Shown: positions 30,465 through 42,681, counted from the stretch's first letter. The stretch: 64,000 nucleotides of DNA from Pomphorhynchus laevis (GCA_012934845.2 WNNJ02003660.1:124001-188000), one strand, 5' to 3'. Numbers and translations are program-made. Notes: generated by a model from the letters alone, not told the origin.

Positions 30465-32600
30465 AGAGAGGGTTCTTCTGCCGATTCCGCAAAACAAGCC
30501 GTGTTTTCTCGTTGCACGACCGCGCTAACTCGCTGAATGAGAGTTACTCATTGCCCGTTTATCTCCGGTCGACCAAACTAAATATTTCGTATGAGTTGCA
30601 CTCGTGCCAACGGCTCCCAGGGTTTCGACGGAGATCGTGACAAACTTGTACTGTCGCTCATCTAAGTCGCAATATTTGGTACGCTTAACAACTTCAGCAC
30701 GATTAGCAACGGAACTTGCAGAATGTACGGCGCGCTATGTAACTGGCTGCGAGAGTGTTTGGATATGTTAAGTCCCAAACAAGCACTCGCACCGCCTCGT
30801 ACGGCAATAGCGAAGCCCGTCGGGTGGCTTGACGTCGTATCTTGTCAAACAGACGGGTTCTAGCCTGGATGAAATTCCTTCGGAAGCTATGCTATTCTCA
30901 CAATTTCATTGACCGCTGAATAGTGTACATTTATGCCTTTCATTTTCTTGGTGTCTAGAGCATGGACGTTGTTGTAACGAACCCTCGTCGGGACACTTGC
31001 CGTAGTCTTCAGTCAATCAAACTGGCTCTAGTATAGATGAAATTCCTGCGGAGGCTAGAACCATTCTCACAATTTCATTGACCGCTTAATGGCGTACATT
31101 TCTGTATTTTATTATGTTGCAGTTTAGCGCATGAACGCTGTTATTTCGGACCGCTTATCCGCTTATGCTTAGGTGGTTGAACATATTAAACGCCAAGTCT
31201 TAGTGCAACTGCGGTGGACAATGATTGATCGTCAAGCTGTTGTCAACGGTAGCCATCGGTAATGCTTCGAGGAAAGCTTCAGACACTTTTATTAAGATAT
31301 CAATGAGGCAAGCACGCGATTCTGGACTACTTGCTTTATCGATAAGCTTTTGTTGACACGCATCATTATAGTTACCATCCGTAGTTTTTGAAAGGTTGCC
31401 TCCGATGGGATGGTTGCCTGAAACTCAGCATGCTATTCGCCTGTAGTGTTTTCAAAGTCTGGGTCTGGTAAGAGTAAATAGAGTGACGGGCAGTATTCCT
31501 AGTCTCTTGGTTAGCTCTTGTTAAGCATACATTAGAGCTGAACGCAGTCATTGCGACTTCCAACGCTTGTCGGACACCAATACCTTCGAGTCTGGTCGGT
31601 AAAATAGTTTGCCGCCACGCAAAATCAGAAAGCGGCTTAAATCGGAAATCGAAAATCGGAAATCATTTAGCACCATGCTCAGTAGACGGGGGACTTCTGC
31701 GTCGAATTAGTGTAGTTCTTTGCTCCCAAATTAAGGGGAACATCTAAGGATGAAACCTATTTTCGGTAGGCAAAGCGAGCTTCGCAGAAGTAGGAAATCG
31801 TCATGGGCACTTAATTTGATAAGCCTTTCTCCTGCGTTATTAAGCTCGTTTACCGCTTTACCCAGAGCTTCAGCGATATTAGCTTGATCTCCTAGAGGAG
31901 CTCTCAATAGCGTAGCGTCATGAGGTGTAACTGTCTGACACCCTGTTTGTTGGCATATGATGTCTCGGCTGAGATCTGGGATGACTGTAATTACCTCATC
32001 CTTTTTGGAATATAGCTCCAATCTGATTTTATATTACGTAAGCAAAACTACTCTCTGCTTACACAATTGAAGGCGCTACAAAAATTCAGTTTAATCATGG
32101 CTTGGTTCCAGGTTGCAATGTTGCGCAGAAACGTACGAGAGGCATGTACTGCTGCCTAGGCACCGCATCGTACGCCGAGGCATAACTGTATCGGAAGAAG
32201 TTGATCAACAAGCAACTCGGTAGCAAGCTGCCTTGCGAGCTTGGCGGCTATGCGACGAATAGTAAATCCAACTGCAATCGGTCGGATGTCACCGTGTTTT
32301 TTGAGAAGGCGAGTAGTCTGCTTCCGCAAATAATTTTGTCAACATTTTCCGGCTCCATCATGCTAAGGATTGTCGAAATCAGGTTCGCCAATGTCTTTGC
32401 AAGATTAAACGCAGGCGCGCCCCTAGAATGCCTCAGGAGATCTCGTAGGTACATATGACTCAGGTCATCAGAGCCTGCTGCTGTAGATGGCGGAAAGGAC
32501 TGTAGTGTTGATGTTAGGGACGCCGCAATAACAACCATTTCGCACTCGGGTTCTAGATTAAAAGATCGCATATATGTTGAAATATTCGACGAGGATGCTT
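30465..32600 (-). mobile_element. Second type of restriction-like-endonuclease LINE, decayed
   Basis: A GC-richer island. On the minus strand, RT fingers read TLQSFPPSTAAGSDDLSHMY and IICGSRLLAFSK (32571-32248). A later RT/thumb part reads TPHDATLLRAPLGDQANI and SAHDDFLLLRSSLCLPK (32021-31731). C-terminal nuclease-region codons read VNEIVRMVLASAGISSILEP (near 31020-31080) and SLLPYEAVRVLVWDLTYPN (near 30770-30840). The same family lies at 47160-49850. The VNEIV region is duplicated, at 30858-30978 and 31023-31147. Many stops; an old, broken copy. Confidence 0.7.
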
Positions 32601-33799
32601 TGCCCTCGGTGCATATGTTGTATAGTATATTTAATCACCATTATAAAAGTAGATTAAATTCTGTAAATAAGACAAGGCTCTATTTTGTAGCATTCATCAC
32701 GGATCAAATGTAGTATTTACGTTACAATAATGATCACTAAATAAAACCTGTTTTATATTGTATAAAATAAATTACTGAATTAATTACATTGTTATATATA
32801 AATTATTTATTTGTTTGAACTTTACTTATAAATGTGCTTATATTTAATGATATTTTTAATTAAAACGAATTCCGTTTAGATTAGCTACTCTGGTATAGCA
32901 AAGAGATTGTTTAAATTCGGATCAAAGCCTGAGTGCCCACAATTAAACCGAAAAATTATCTATAAATTATCAGAGCGGTAAGATCGGGGCCGTGTAATGT
33001 TATATTAATTTATTTGTTAAACTATTTATGCAAATTAGCAGAATGTATAGTAACTTATTATTTAAAAGATTTAATTCATTATAAGTTATTCTTTAAGTTA
33101 TTCAAAAATATATTATTAAAAATATTCATATATTAAAGATAATTTAAATGCATGCTAATAAAATATGATTAAAATAATAAATATAATGAGTACAATAAAA
33201 AATTAAATAATTAAATATAATATTTAATTAAAATATTATATTAAAAATAATATTTAATAATTAAAAGATGTTGTTATCTTTAATTAATTTTATTAGTTTA
33301 AAAGGTCTTTGATTGGCTTTATACAATAGTAATTTTTCAAATAAACAAATTATTTCTTCGAAACATCTTGAAATATTGAAAGAATCGTCTTTTAATCTAT
33401 TAAACACTGACCTATTATGACTTAATCGATAATTTAGTAAACCCAGAACTTCCGTACTTTTATTGTTTCGAAGATACAGCTTCTTTTGGGATTTAAAAAT
33501 TCGAAAACTTAATTTCTTAATGTGGTATAGGTTGACTTTAATGTTTTTAATAAAATAGATCACTCATTATTTACATAATAATATTTTTAAAAATATAACC
33601 TTAAAAATATTTAATTATGTTGAAATGATTAAAGCATCAATTGATATTTATTAAAATCAACATCATTTTATTATTTTAATAATATTTTTAAAAATATAAC
33701 ATTTAAAATATTTAATTACCTTTTAATGATTAAAACGTCAATTGATATTTATTCAACTCAACGTCGACCGATAGCTATTATTTGTAACTTAAGTGCTAC
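32601..33799. other. Unassigned AT-rich spacer
   Basis: No convincing gene. A 100-codon minus frame at 33261-33563, rich in Lys, Leu and Asn, has no family signature that I recognise. Confidence 0.3.
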
Positions 33800-34780
33800 C
33801 ACGTTTAATTTGGCTTTGGATAAATTCTGGCTATGACTTTGACTGAATTTAATTTGACTCTGGATTTGGATAAATTCGGTCATGAATTTATTCTAACATG
33901 CATTTGGCTGTAGATCTATTCTGCTATAAATTAACTCAGCTACGGATAAATCCGTTATTGAATTAATCCATATATGAATTAATTCGTCTATGGATTAATC
34001 TGTCTATTGATCAATTCGGTTGTTGATTAATCCTGCTATTAATTAATGCGGCTATTAATTAATGCGGTTATAAATTTATACGGTTATAAATTAATTCGAC
34101 TATGAATTAATTCGGGGTTAGATTAATCAGGCAATAGGTAAATACTTCTATAAGTTAAACCTGATATGAATTAATTTGGCTTTGTATTCATCTGCCCATA
34201 CATTTATTCGTCAATTAATTAAGCGGGCTATTGATTAATCTAGCTATTGATTTATCTTGTTATTGATTTATCTAGCTATTGATCAATCTATTGATTAATA
34301 TTGATCTAGATTAATCGGTTATGGATTATGGATTAATCCGGTTATGGAATAATCCATATAGATTAAGCCTCCAGAAATTAATCATTGAATGGACTTAACC
34401 TGTATTGGATTAATCTGACTATGGATTTATCTGGTTATGGTTTAATTCAATTGCGGATTAATTTGGCTATAGATTAATCATGTCATGGATTCATTCGGTT
34501 ACGTTTTAATTTGACTATGGATATATTCGGTTATGGATAAATTGAGATTTGAATATATCTGTCTTTAAATTAATTCTCATAGGTTAACCTATGGTTAATC
34601 TTGAGAATTAATCTAATTGGTTAACCCTATAGATTAACCTTCTATAATTTAATCCATGTATGACTTAGTTTTGGGTTAAATTAATACTTTTATTGAGTAA
34701 TCTGGCTAGTTATTAATTCGGTTGTCGACAAATCGGATTTGAATAAATCTGAATATTTGATTCATTAGAGAAAATACAAC
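33800..34780. repeat. Degenerate 16-bp satellite array
   Basis: About 60 units with consensus GGATTAATCYGGCTAT. From 33960 to about 34280, at least 20 consecutive units stay exactly in register with no length change, although most differ at 3-6 positions. Edges are blurred by short units (for example near 33905). The A/T-rich half (ATTAAT) is the best conserved part. Sixteen is not a multiple of three, so it is not protein coding. The short array at 14352 has a similar unit. Confidence 0.85.
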
Positions 34781-34859
34781 AGCTTAGTTAGATTGATAAT
34801 CTATTGATCATAATAAATACATCAGAGAAAAAGCATATATATACTTATATATACTCATA

Positions 34860-35110
34860 TATACTCATCAGAGGAAATACATATCTGAAATCCTAGTAAT
34901 ATGAGAAAATACATTATCAGCTTATATTTGACCCACTGTTTATCGTAATTAAAACCGTAACCTGATAGCATAGCAGCACATATCTGAAATCCTAGTAATA
35001 TGAGAAAATACATTATTGTAATTGAAACCGTAACCATAGCATAGCAGTTCCTCGTGATGATCAAAATCCTTTACTTTAATAAATTGCCATCCTCATAATG
35101 CCTTATAATT
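34860..35110 (+). repeat. Partial Penelope-like UTR repeats, duplicated
   Basis: ACATATCTGAAATCC and TATGAGAAAATACATTA occur twice about 100 bases apart. Each is followed by a variant of GTAACCTGATAGCATAGCAG; the second continues with TTCCTCGTGATGATC. Confidence 0.6.
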
Positions 35111-35279
35111 TTCATTGCTTATAATCTATTAATCTGATTAAGTTACAAAATTCCTTTAAAAAATTAAATAATATAAGTATACGAGTTGCCATTGTTTTTC
35201 TTGAAAATCCGGTAAATAATTTAATAGAGACAAATTAGTCCAGTTTAAAAACATTTTTTAACATTTAAACCAGTGTTTT

Positions 35280-36060
35280 AACTAGACCCATTCTAAGCTT
35301 TTTAGAACATGAATTTACTCATAACTGTATAAACAATATATCTAAACTAAAAAATTGCACTAAAAATTGAATTAATAGAATCTTTAAATATTTTGATAAA
35401 TCATAAGACAAATAAAAAATGATAGTAAAAATGATTGTTCATAACTGTGTAAAAACTAAATCTAAACAATATAAATATATGAAATATATGTTTCGATACA
35501 GTGATGATGTATTGTATTTAATTCTAATAATTTTTATTCAATTAGTGAGCACATTTATCCAGAAAGCCTTATTCTTAACAAAACCAATATAAATGATAAA
35601 GAAGGTGTATATCTTGATATGAACATTAAATTAACATTAGCTAAAACTACTATTAATTTATATCGTAAAGATGACATATTTAAATTTACAAGAAACATAT
35701 TTTTGCATGAGCATTCATGCATACCATATAATATAAAATATAATTCATTAAATAATGAAATTTTAAGAATTGCAACAATATGTAATGATATTGGCTTTCT
35801 TCAAAATCATTTAAATAATTTAATAGATACATATTTTAAACTAGGTAACTATAAAAATAAAATCAAACAGAAAATAGTAAAATATAAAAATCAACACAAT
35901 AATATAAAGAACAAATTTAAACTCTTAAGAGGCAAATTTTTATGGATGGATAATAAATAATATACTTTGTATTAGAATAATGATACTAGATAGTTTTATC
36001 AGAGGAAATACATCATTAGCATGTATTTGGCCCCGCTGTTATGTTGGGTAGAAAAAATCA
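35280..36060 (+). mobile_element. Penelope-like reverse transcriptase, C-terminal part, with 3' UTR
   Basis: From about 35520 the frame reads YPESLILNKTNINDKEGVYL, DMNIKLTLAK and INLYRKDDIFKF, then FLWMDNK and stop at 35958-35960. The order LNKTN, YLD(M/L)N and YRKDD(F)F matches a reverse-transcriptase lineage widespread in invertebrates, which I think belongs to the Penelope-like (possibly Naiad) group. The upstream palm (about 35300-35520) is scrambled. Directly behind the stop begins the repeat found throughout this window (AATAATATACTTTGTATTAG). Confidence 0.6.
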
Positions 36061-36373
36061 TTATTCGAAGTTTAAAATAATAAATTTGAAGTATTAAAAG
36101 AATAAATTTAAAATTATTAGCGGAAAATTTTATAATATGATTTTATATATTATATTTATAAAATTATAAATTATATTTATATATTTATGATTTTATATAT
36201 TATATAATTATATTTTATTATAAAATATAATTTTATAATAATATGTATTTATCTAGATATGAACATTAAATTAACAAAATTTTTTGTTAATATAATTTGA
36301 AACAATTATCGCACATGTGTTCCAATATGCGGTAATATTAGCCCAATTATAGCTGACTTTTTTTAAGCTTTAT

Positions 36374-37180
36374 GAATATGAATTTGTTCATAACTGTTTA
36401 AAAAATATATCTAAACTATATAAATATATGACATATATGTTTCGATACATTGATAATACATTGATATTATACACGTATAATACATGTATAATATATTGAT
36501 GATATATGTGTATTTAATTCTAATAAATATTATAACGCATATCTAATAAAAATTTAACCATCGAATAAATAAATATATGGATAAAATTGAATTAATAGAA
36601 TCCTTAAATATTTTGATAAATCAAAATTATTTTAAAGTAGGGACATCTATATTTAGACAAGTAAAAGGTGTTCCAATAGGTGGTAATAGTAGCCCAATTA
36701 TAGCTGACTTGTTTTTAAGCTTTATAGAATATGAATTTGTTCATAACTGTGTAAAAACTAAATCTAAACTATATAAATATATGAAATATATGTTTCGATA
36801 CATTGATAATACATTGATATTATACACGTATAATACATGTATAATATATTGATGATATATGTGTATTTAATTCTAATAAATATTATAACGCATATCTAAT
36901 AAAAATTTAACCATCGAATAAATAAATATATGGATAAAATTGAATTAATAGAATCCTTAAATATTTTGATAAATCAAAATTATTTAAAAGTAGGGACATC
37001 TATATTTAGACAAGTAAAAGGTGTTCCAATGGGTGGCAATAGTAGCCCAATTATAGCTGACTTGTTTTTAAGCTTTATAGAATATGAATTTGTTCATAAC
37101 TGTTTAAAAAATATATCTAAATTGTATAAAGGTATGACATATATGTTTCGATATATTGATGATATGTGTATTTAACTCTA
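36374..37180 (+). repeat. 353-bp tandem repeat of a Penelope-like RT core
   Basis: GAATATGAATTTGTTCATAA recurs at 36374, 36727 and 37080, exactly 353 bases apart. Each complete unit encodes FRQVKGVPMGGNSSP and IIADLFLSFIEYEF, then MFRYID (frames 36577-36852 and 36930-37175). These are the B and C blocks of a reverse transcriptase. The period is not a multiple of three, so the units are not fused in frame. The last unit reads RYIDD, but the middle one RYIDN. The array looks like local duplication of a dead fragment. Confidence 0.8.
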
Positions 37181-37279
37181 ACAATTTTTATTCAATAAGC
37201 GAACAATTGGTTTTATTCTTAATAAAACCAATAAGATGATAAAGAAGGTAAAGATCTAGATGTGAATATTAAATGAACA

Positions 37280-37545
37280 TCAATTAAATATGTTATAAAC
37301 AATATGCTTTGTAAACAATATGCTTTTTATTAGAATAATGTACACCAGATAATCAAATTTCATCAAAGGAAATATGTCATTAGTATGCATCTGATCCTGC
37401 TGCTATGTTTGGGCGAGGAATAGTGTCCGAAACCTGATAACATAGTAGTTCTTTCTCATTACTTCTAATCCTTATTCAAATCTATTATATATTATCCTGA
37501 GTAAATTCTATAATCAAGTATATGATTATAATGACATGTTAGCTT
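37280..37545 (+). repeat. Penelope-like 3' UTR copy
   Basis: Contains AAACAATATGCTTTGTAAAC, GGAAATATGTCATTAG, CTGCTATGTTTGGG and GAAACCTGATAACATAGTAG. It lies just after the 353-bp array, as expected for the 3' end of that element. Confidence 0.7.
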
Positions 37546-37559
37546 TTAAAAATATTCAT

Positions 37560-37790
37560 TTTAGTAACATTTTAAAATGTTAATTTTTATTATTTCTATT
37601 TTATCTTTCTTTTTTATTCTTTAGTATAATATCTTAAGTTTGTTTTGATTTACGACAATTACATTGAACTTTACCACTCTGCAGTCACACTTCCATCTCG
37701 ATTAAAAATACCCTATGATCTTTTATTTAATCATCAAATTAATCTGAAATTTAATTTTGCATTGACAAGTTTGTGAGGACAAGTACATGA
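37560..37790. repeat. Direct repeat, copy 1 (copy 2 at 38870-39130)
   Basis: Shares TTACATTGAACTTTACCACT, GCAGTCACACTTCCATCTCG and GCATTGACAAGTTTGTGA with the second copy about 1.3 kb downstream. The two copies flank the candidate exon at 38196. Identity unknown. Confidence 0.7.
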
Positions 37791-37799
37791 GCGTATATA

Positions 37800-38160
37800 A
37801 TTGTTACATTGGTTATAATTGTTATAACATAGCAGTTCTTCCTGATAACTTCTAATCCTTATTCAAATCCATCGTATTAGTCAATTCATAAAAATTCATT
37901 AGTCAATTCATAAAAATTGATTATTATTTTAAATTTCAATTTTTATTTTAAATTATATAATTTTACATCATTTTATTTTAATATTAAATGTTTAATAATT
38001 TATAACATTTTTGTTGTTATTCATTTTTTTAATTATGATTAATTTTTTAATTTTTTATTTATTTAATTATTTATTATTATTTAATATAAAAAATAATAAA
38101 ACTCAATTAGCTGATCTGATTATCATTATAATTGTAATTTTTATGTAACTTAATTTAATA
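37800..38160 (+). repeat. Penelope-like UTR repeat
   Basis: Begins ATAACATAGCAGTTCTTCCT and continues CTAATCCTTATTC with a duplicated ATTCATAAAAATT block. It runs through TTTATTTTAA and ends at ACTCAATTAGCTGATCTGAT, the usual terminus. Confidence 0.65.
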
Positions 38161-38195
38161 TATTTCATTTTGCTAACCTTTGACTATTGATTCAG

Positions 38196-38292
38196 CTTTG
38201 ATTTTCTCAACAATGGTATACATCCTGATGCGATTAAGTATAAACCAGAAGCAGTCGTACCGAAACGCATGCGTTTACATTCACAATTGAGG
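38196..38292 (+). CDS. Candidate coding exon, owner unknown
   Basis: Preceded by TTGATTCAG and followed by GTATGT. Between these sites one frame is open and not transposon-like: FDFLNNGIHPDAIKYKPEAV and VPKRMRLHSQLR. The composition (basic end, PKRMRL) would suit a C-terminal part of RRP1. However, it needs two carried bases, while RRP1 exon 6 ends in phase 0, so another exon would be required between them. I do not recognise the protein. It could instead belong to an unrecognised short gene. Confidence 0.35.
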
Positions 38293-38869
38293 GTATGTTT
38301 AGTTGTACGTTTCAGATGTTTGTACCTTTTTGTATATAGAGCATTAAGTCATTGCGGTCTCGATACAATCAAGCAGTGGGAAAATGATCAGAATAATAAT
38401 TCATACAAAATAAATGTACATTATAATATTTTTGAATTATATCTTTTTACAGAAGACATTTACTGCTTATTTTTGATTTTTCAAATAATTATGTCTCACC
38501 CTCATGTTATGAACTATTCAGCAATCACCAATTCTGTATACGCTATATTTTCCATTGCTTTGTTTATTTCCCATTGTTCTGTATCTCTTACATAAGATTT
38601 TCATGTTCATATTATTCTTAAAGTCACCTTCATTCTCTTGGTTACACAGTGTTAATTATTAACATTTTTAATTTAAAAAAAACATATTTACCAATTTTTC
38701 TATAGACATTATTTCGTTTATTCTCAGTTAATTCAACTTTACTTCAAGATTCCAATATTACACATTTGAATTTTAATGATCAACAAAATATGACACAATC
38801 CATGAAAATGAAAACGGAATTTTATCATGTCGTTTTTATAAGTTATAAATATTTGATACTAATGACATT

Positions 38870-39130
38870 TTATTACCATTTAATATTTTAAAATATATAT
38901 TTATATTATTTCTATTTTTTATTCTTTAGAATAAAATCTCAATTTTGTTTTGATTTATGACAATTACATTGAACTTTACCACTCGGCAGTCACACTTCCA
39001 TCTCGATACAAAATTCCCTTTGATTATTATTCTAAAGAATAAAAAATAGATAATCATCCAATTATTAAAAAATAATCATCCAATTATTCTGAAATTTTAT
39101 TTTGCATTGACAAGTTTGTGAAACAAGTTC
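38870..39130. repeat. Direct repeat, copy 2
   Basis: Second copy of 37560-37790, with an extra insertion of about 30 bases near 39020-39075 (TAATCATCCAATTATT repeated). Confidence 0.7.
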
Positions 39131-39385
39131 TTCAAATGTACTTGTCTCACATGTACGAGACAGAATTTTAGAAAATGTAAAAAATTATCAACTTATGTTG
39201 TAAAGTTGTTGATAATAAAAATTTATTAAAACGTCGTTTACTTTTTCAACATACGAACAAATCGTTTCAGAAGCTTATAAAATGTTCAAATTGATAAATT
39301 TACATTTCAAATAAAATATGATGATATTTTTTAAATAACTAAAATAATTATTAATAATATAAATTGATTGTTCACTCAGATTGGA

Positions 39386-39605
39386 TTATTTATTAGTAGA
39401 GAGAGTAAAGTAAAATATTTATTAAATCGAATTTTCAATAGCCTACTGCTATCATCTTCAGGAGTAAATGTTACAAAATACATGTACATATAATAATACA
39501 AATATATATATTGTATTTTGTCAGACGATACTCATAAACTTTACGCTTAAATAATTATTCGATTAAATAAATATTTTATTTCACTCTCTCCACTAATAAA
39601 TAATT
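39386..39605. repeat. 220-bp inverted-repeat element
   Basis: Arms of about 45 bases (left 39386-39433, beginning ATTATTTATTAGTAGAGAGAG; right 39557-39605) are complementary with a few mismatches. Inside, read on the minus strand, is CTGAAGATGATAGCAGTAGG then CTATTGAAA, in which ATAGC and GCTAT can pair. It resembles the 17104 foldback and a Penelope-like terminus. Confidence 0.7.
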
Positions 39606-39984
39606 ATTAATACATAATTTTATTATACAATAACTTTTAAATAAAAACAGATGACATACTAACATATTAAGTATATTATAATATAATATATTATATAATT
39701 ATATTATAATAATATATGATATTATAATATATTATAATTTAATTTATTATATCATAATATATTATATTATAATATCGATAAGAAACGTATTGCATATTAT
39801 CTTTAAATTATATTTTTTAACACACAGTGATAAGAAAATTTAAAATTTTTTTGGTATTATATTTCCTTTTACCTTATTTTTTTATTTATCTTATTTATAT
39901 AAATATATTTATTTATTCCTCATAATATTATACTATTTCATTTATGATGTTTTTGGAAAAAATCATCATATAGTTATATAGTTA

Positions 39985-42250
39985 TCTGTTATTAATAAAT
40001 AATCTTCTTCTTTTTCTTCGTGTTTTCCCGCTCAATTGCAGGGTCTGCTGTTTATGCTCGGTCCCCTTCTTTTGACCCGATCTAGAGTATCTTCTGGCTT
40101 CGCGTTGACAACCTTGATATCTGCATTCACGGTGTTTAGCCAGCCCATCCTTGGACGTCTTCGTTGTCGTCATCCCTCGGGGTTACATCTCATCGCTGTC
40201 TCTACAACATATTTTCCGTTTCCATATGATATGTGTTCATACCAGCGTAGCATGGCCTGTCGCATCCTATCTGTAACTGCAACCCTCATTTTCTGCCTTA
40301 TGGTTTCATTTCTTATGTAGTCAGGCGGAAGATGCCCAGTATCCATCGCAGCATTCGCATTTCCGTGGCATGCATGACTTGTTTCTCTTTCGCTGTTGCT
40401 GGTCTGCATTCAATCCCATATAGTGTCACTGGGCGTACAACGGTTTTGTATATTTTGACTTTAAGGCTGTCAGGTATACGGCGATCAGGCATCACCACCG
40501 TTACATATTGCCATTTTTGCCATGCTGTCGTTATTCCTACTCGGGTATCAGCACTTGTGCTACCGTTGCTGCGGATGACAGAGCCCAGGTAATGAAACTC
40601 TTCAACCCTCTCCAGGTTTATATATAAATTGTTATTGCGAAAAATCGTTTGAAACTGTGGTCCAGGAGCCAAAGCTGGCTACGATTGATTTTTAATCCAT
40701 ATTTGCTGCTAAATAACTGGACTTCGATCATCAGCTCAATCAGTCTAATGTATTACTCCGAGACGTTCCTAACCACCCAGCAGTCATCGTCAGTCGGATG
40801 AAGTGGTTAGGGTACTTTATATATAGTCTTTTTGACGTTTATACGAAGTCCGTGGCGGTCAAGATGAATCTTCCAGTCCTGAGTTTGTCGTTGCAAATCA
40901 GACCGAGCGATACTGAATAAGAAGGCAACATCGGCGAACAATATTGTATATGGTGGTGCGTTTTGTAGGTCGACTGTAGTTGTGTTTATGCATAGGATGA
41001 ACAGGCTTGGCGAGAGAGCCGATCCCTGATGAAGCCCGACAGTGATTTGGTATGGCGACGACGTTTCTGAGTCATTTGCTTATGTTAAGTACGCTTCAAG
41101 GATACCATGTGATCTTAGAGCATTCCAAATGAGGTCGGTAGGTACGCGGTCGAATGCCTTCTCATGATCTAGGAACGCCATGTACACAGTCTTATTCTTT
41201 TCACGGTGCTGTTTCTGGATCAGTAGGCTGCATGGATTGCACCTGATGTGCCTCTTCCCTTTACGAATCCGCACTGGTTTGACGTAATATTTACGATCGT
41301 CCTAAGCCGGTTGTCGAGCACTCGCTCGAATATTTTCAACGAGTGGCAAATAGTCGGATCGGGTGGTAGTTCATGCAATTCGCAATGTCTTCTTTGCCTT
41401 TCCCAATAGGTACAGTCGTACTTGTCCTCCATGAGTCTGGAATCTCGTTATCGGCTGTAATCTTGTTGAATAGGCCAGTGAGTTTGGCAGCTCTGCATCA
41501 ACCAAGTAGTTTCCACGTTTCTATTGGGATTTCGTCATGACCAGTTGCTTTTCCATTTTTCATCATTCTGATCGTTGCAGCTACTTCCGTTTCGTTGATG
41601 TTTGGTATAGGTCTCAGTATAGTGGCTGCGCTAATGATAAGCGGGTGGGAGAATTCAGTGTTGCAAATACTGACGATGTGTTCACTCCCATACTGCAAGA
41701 TTTCGGGAGGATTTTGGAATATTTGATTATCGACACTCTTTATGTAATTGGCTTGGTCGATATCCTGTGTCGCACGTTGTCGAGATTTGCTGAGGCGATA
41801 TACTATATTTGCACCCCCTGGCTTGTCAAGGTCAGCATATAACTTGTTATAATGGGTGGCCTTCTTCAGCTACCTCTGACTTTGTTGTTGTTTTCTTTCT
41901 GCGGTTATACCGATAGTCCTCTCCGTCGTTTGTCTGACACTACTTCTTGAAAGCCATTTTCTTTACTCTTACAATGTGTTGAACGCCCTCATTTAACTAC
42001 CATACTTGTTTATCGATGTAGCGTGTTCCAGGTATCGTTTTCCCAACTATCTTGTAAGCAATTTATTGTATCTGCTTTGTTACACTGCACCACATATCAT
42101 TTATCGGCTGGCTTGAGTTGACACTCAATTGATCAAAAGTTGTCTTCAATTCCTTGTCGTGATCCTTTAGTCTCCACCACGTTATGCGGGTAGGTTCAGT
42201 TCTGGACACTCCGTGATGTTGCCCAATGTCCATTTTTAATTCCATGACCA
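39985..42250 (-). mobile_element. RTE-like LINE, 5'-truncated
   Basis: The minus strand reads WWRLKDHDKELKTTFD near 42170, NGKATGHDEIPIETWKLLG near 41510 and GFVKGRGTSGAIHAAY near 41230. FLDHEKAFDRVPTDLIWNAL (near 41120-41180) follows, then EEFHYLGSVIRSNG and MRMLRWILGIFRLTT, and a basic C-terminus. These motifs are typical of RTE-clade reverse transcriptases. The endonuclease is missing and several frameshifts divide the RT. The copy stops about 390 bases before the CWC27 start codon. Confidence 0.8.
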
Positions 42251-42550
42251 GTAACTTATACGGTCAAATCCAACTAATTGATAGCGAAATATCCCCGAGA
42301 ATATAAGATACTGAATTTATTATTTTGATATTTCGACTGTACTTACCAGTCCTTTTTTTGTAAAAATATTTTTTAAATCAATTAAATTCAGTATGGTTCG
42401 CAGTCAATTAGTTACATTTGGCCAGGAAAGCAATTCTGCATTATATTTCATTATACCTTATATATTTTTTTTCCTTATTTATATAAGCATAAATAAATAT
42501 ATTTATTTATTCATTAAAATATTAAATTAGTTCATTTATGATGTTTTATT

Positions 42551-42572
42551 ATTTTTGACGTTTATATTTCAG
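42551..42572 (+). promoter_or_regulatory. Splice acceptor upstream of CWC27
   Basis: TTTTTGACGTTTATATTTCAG ends at 42572, 67 bases before the start codon. As at RRP1, it may close a 5'-UTR intron or receive a spliced leader. Confidence 0.4.
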
Positions 42573-42639
42573 ATACGTTGCCTTGTTGGTCTGAGTTTGT
42601 TTTTGAAGTATTCATTTACTAAAATTGAAAGTTTTCTAA

Positions 42640-42681
42640 ATGAGCAAGGTGTACATTTTAGAACCACCAACTAGCGGCAAG
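42640..42681 (+). CDS. CWC27: CWC27 exon 1
   Basis: ATG encodes MSKVYILEPPTSGK, matching the conserved MSNIYIQEPPTNGK of human CWC27. Donor GTTTAA. The following intron is 45 bases. Confidence 0.93.

Noticed and set aside
33261-33563. 100-codon minus-strand frame as a gene
   Set aside because: No family motif, AT-driven Lys/Asn/Leu/Ile composition, and no splice or start context.
38269-38595. 108-codon frame with hydrophobic end as a membrane protein
   Set aside because: It overlaps the better exon candidate only in part and runs on as AT-rich chance coding.
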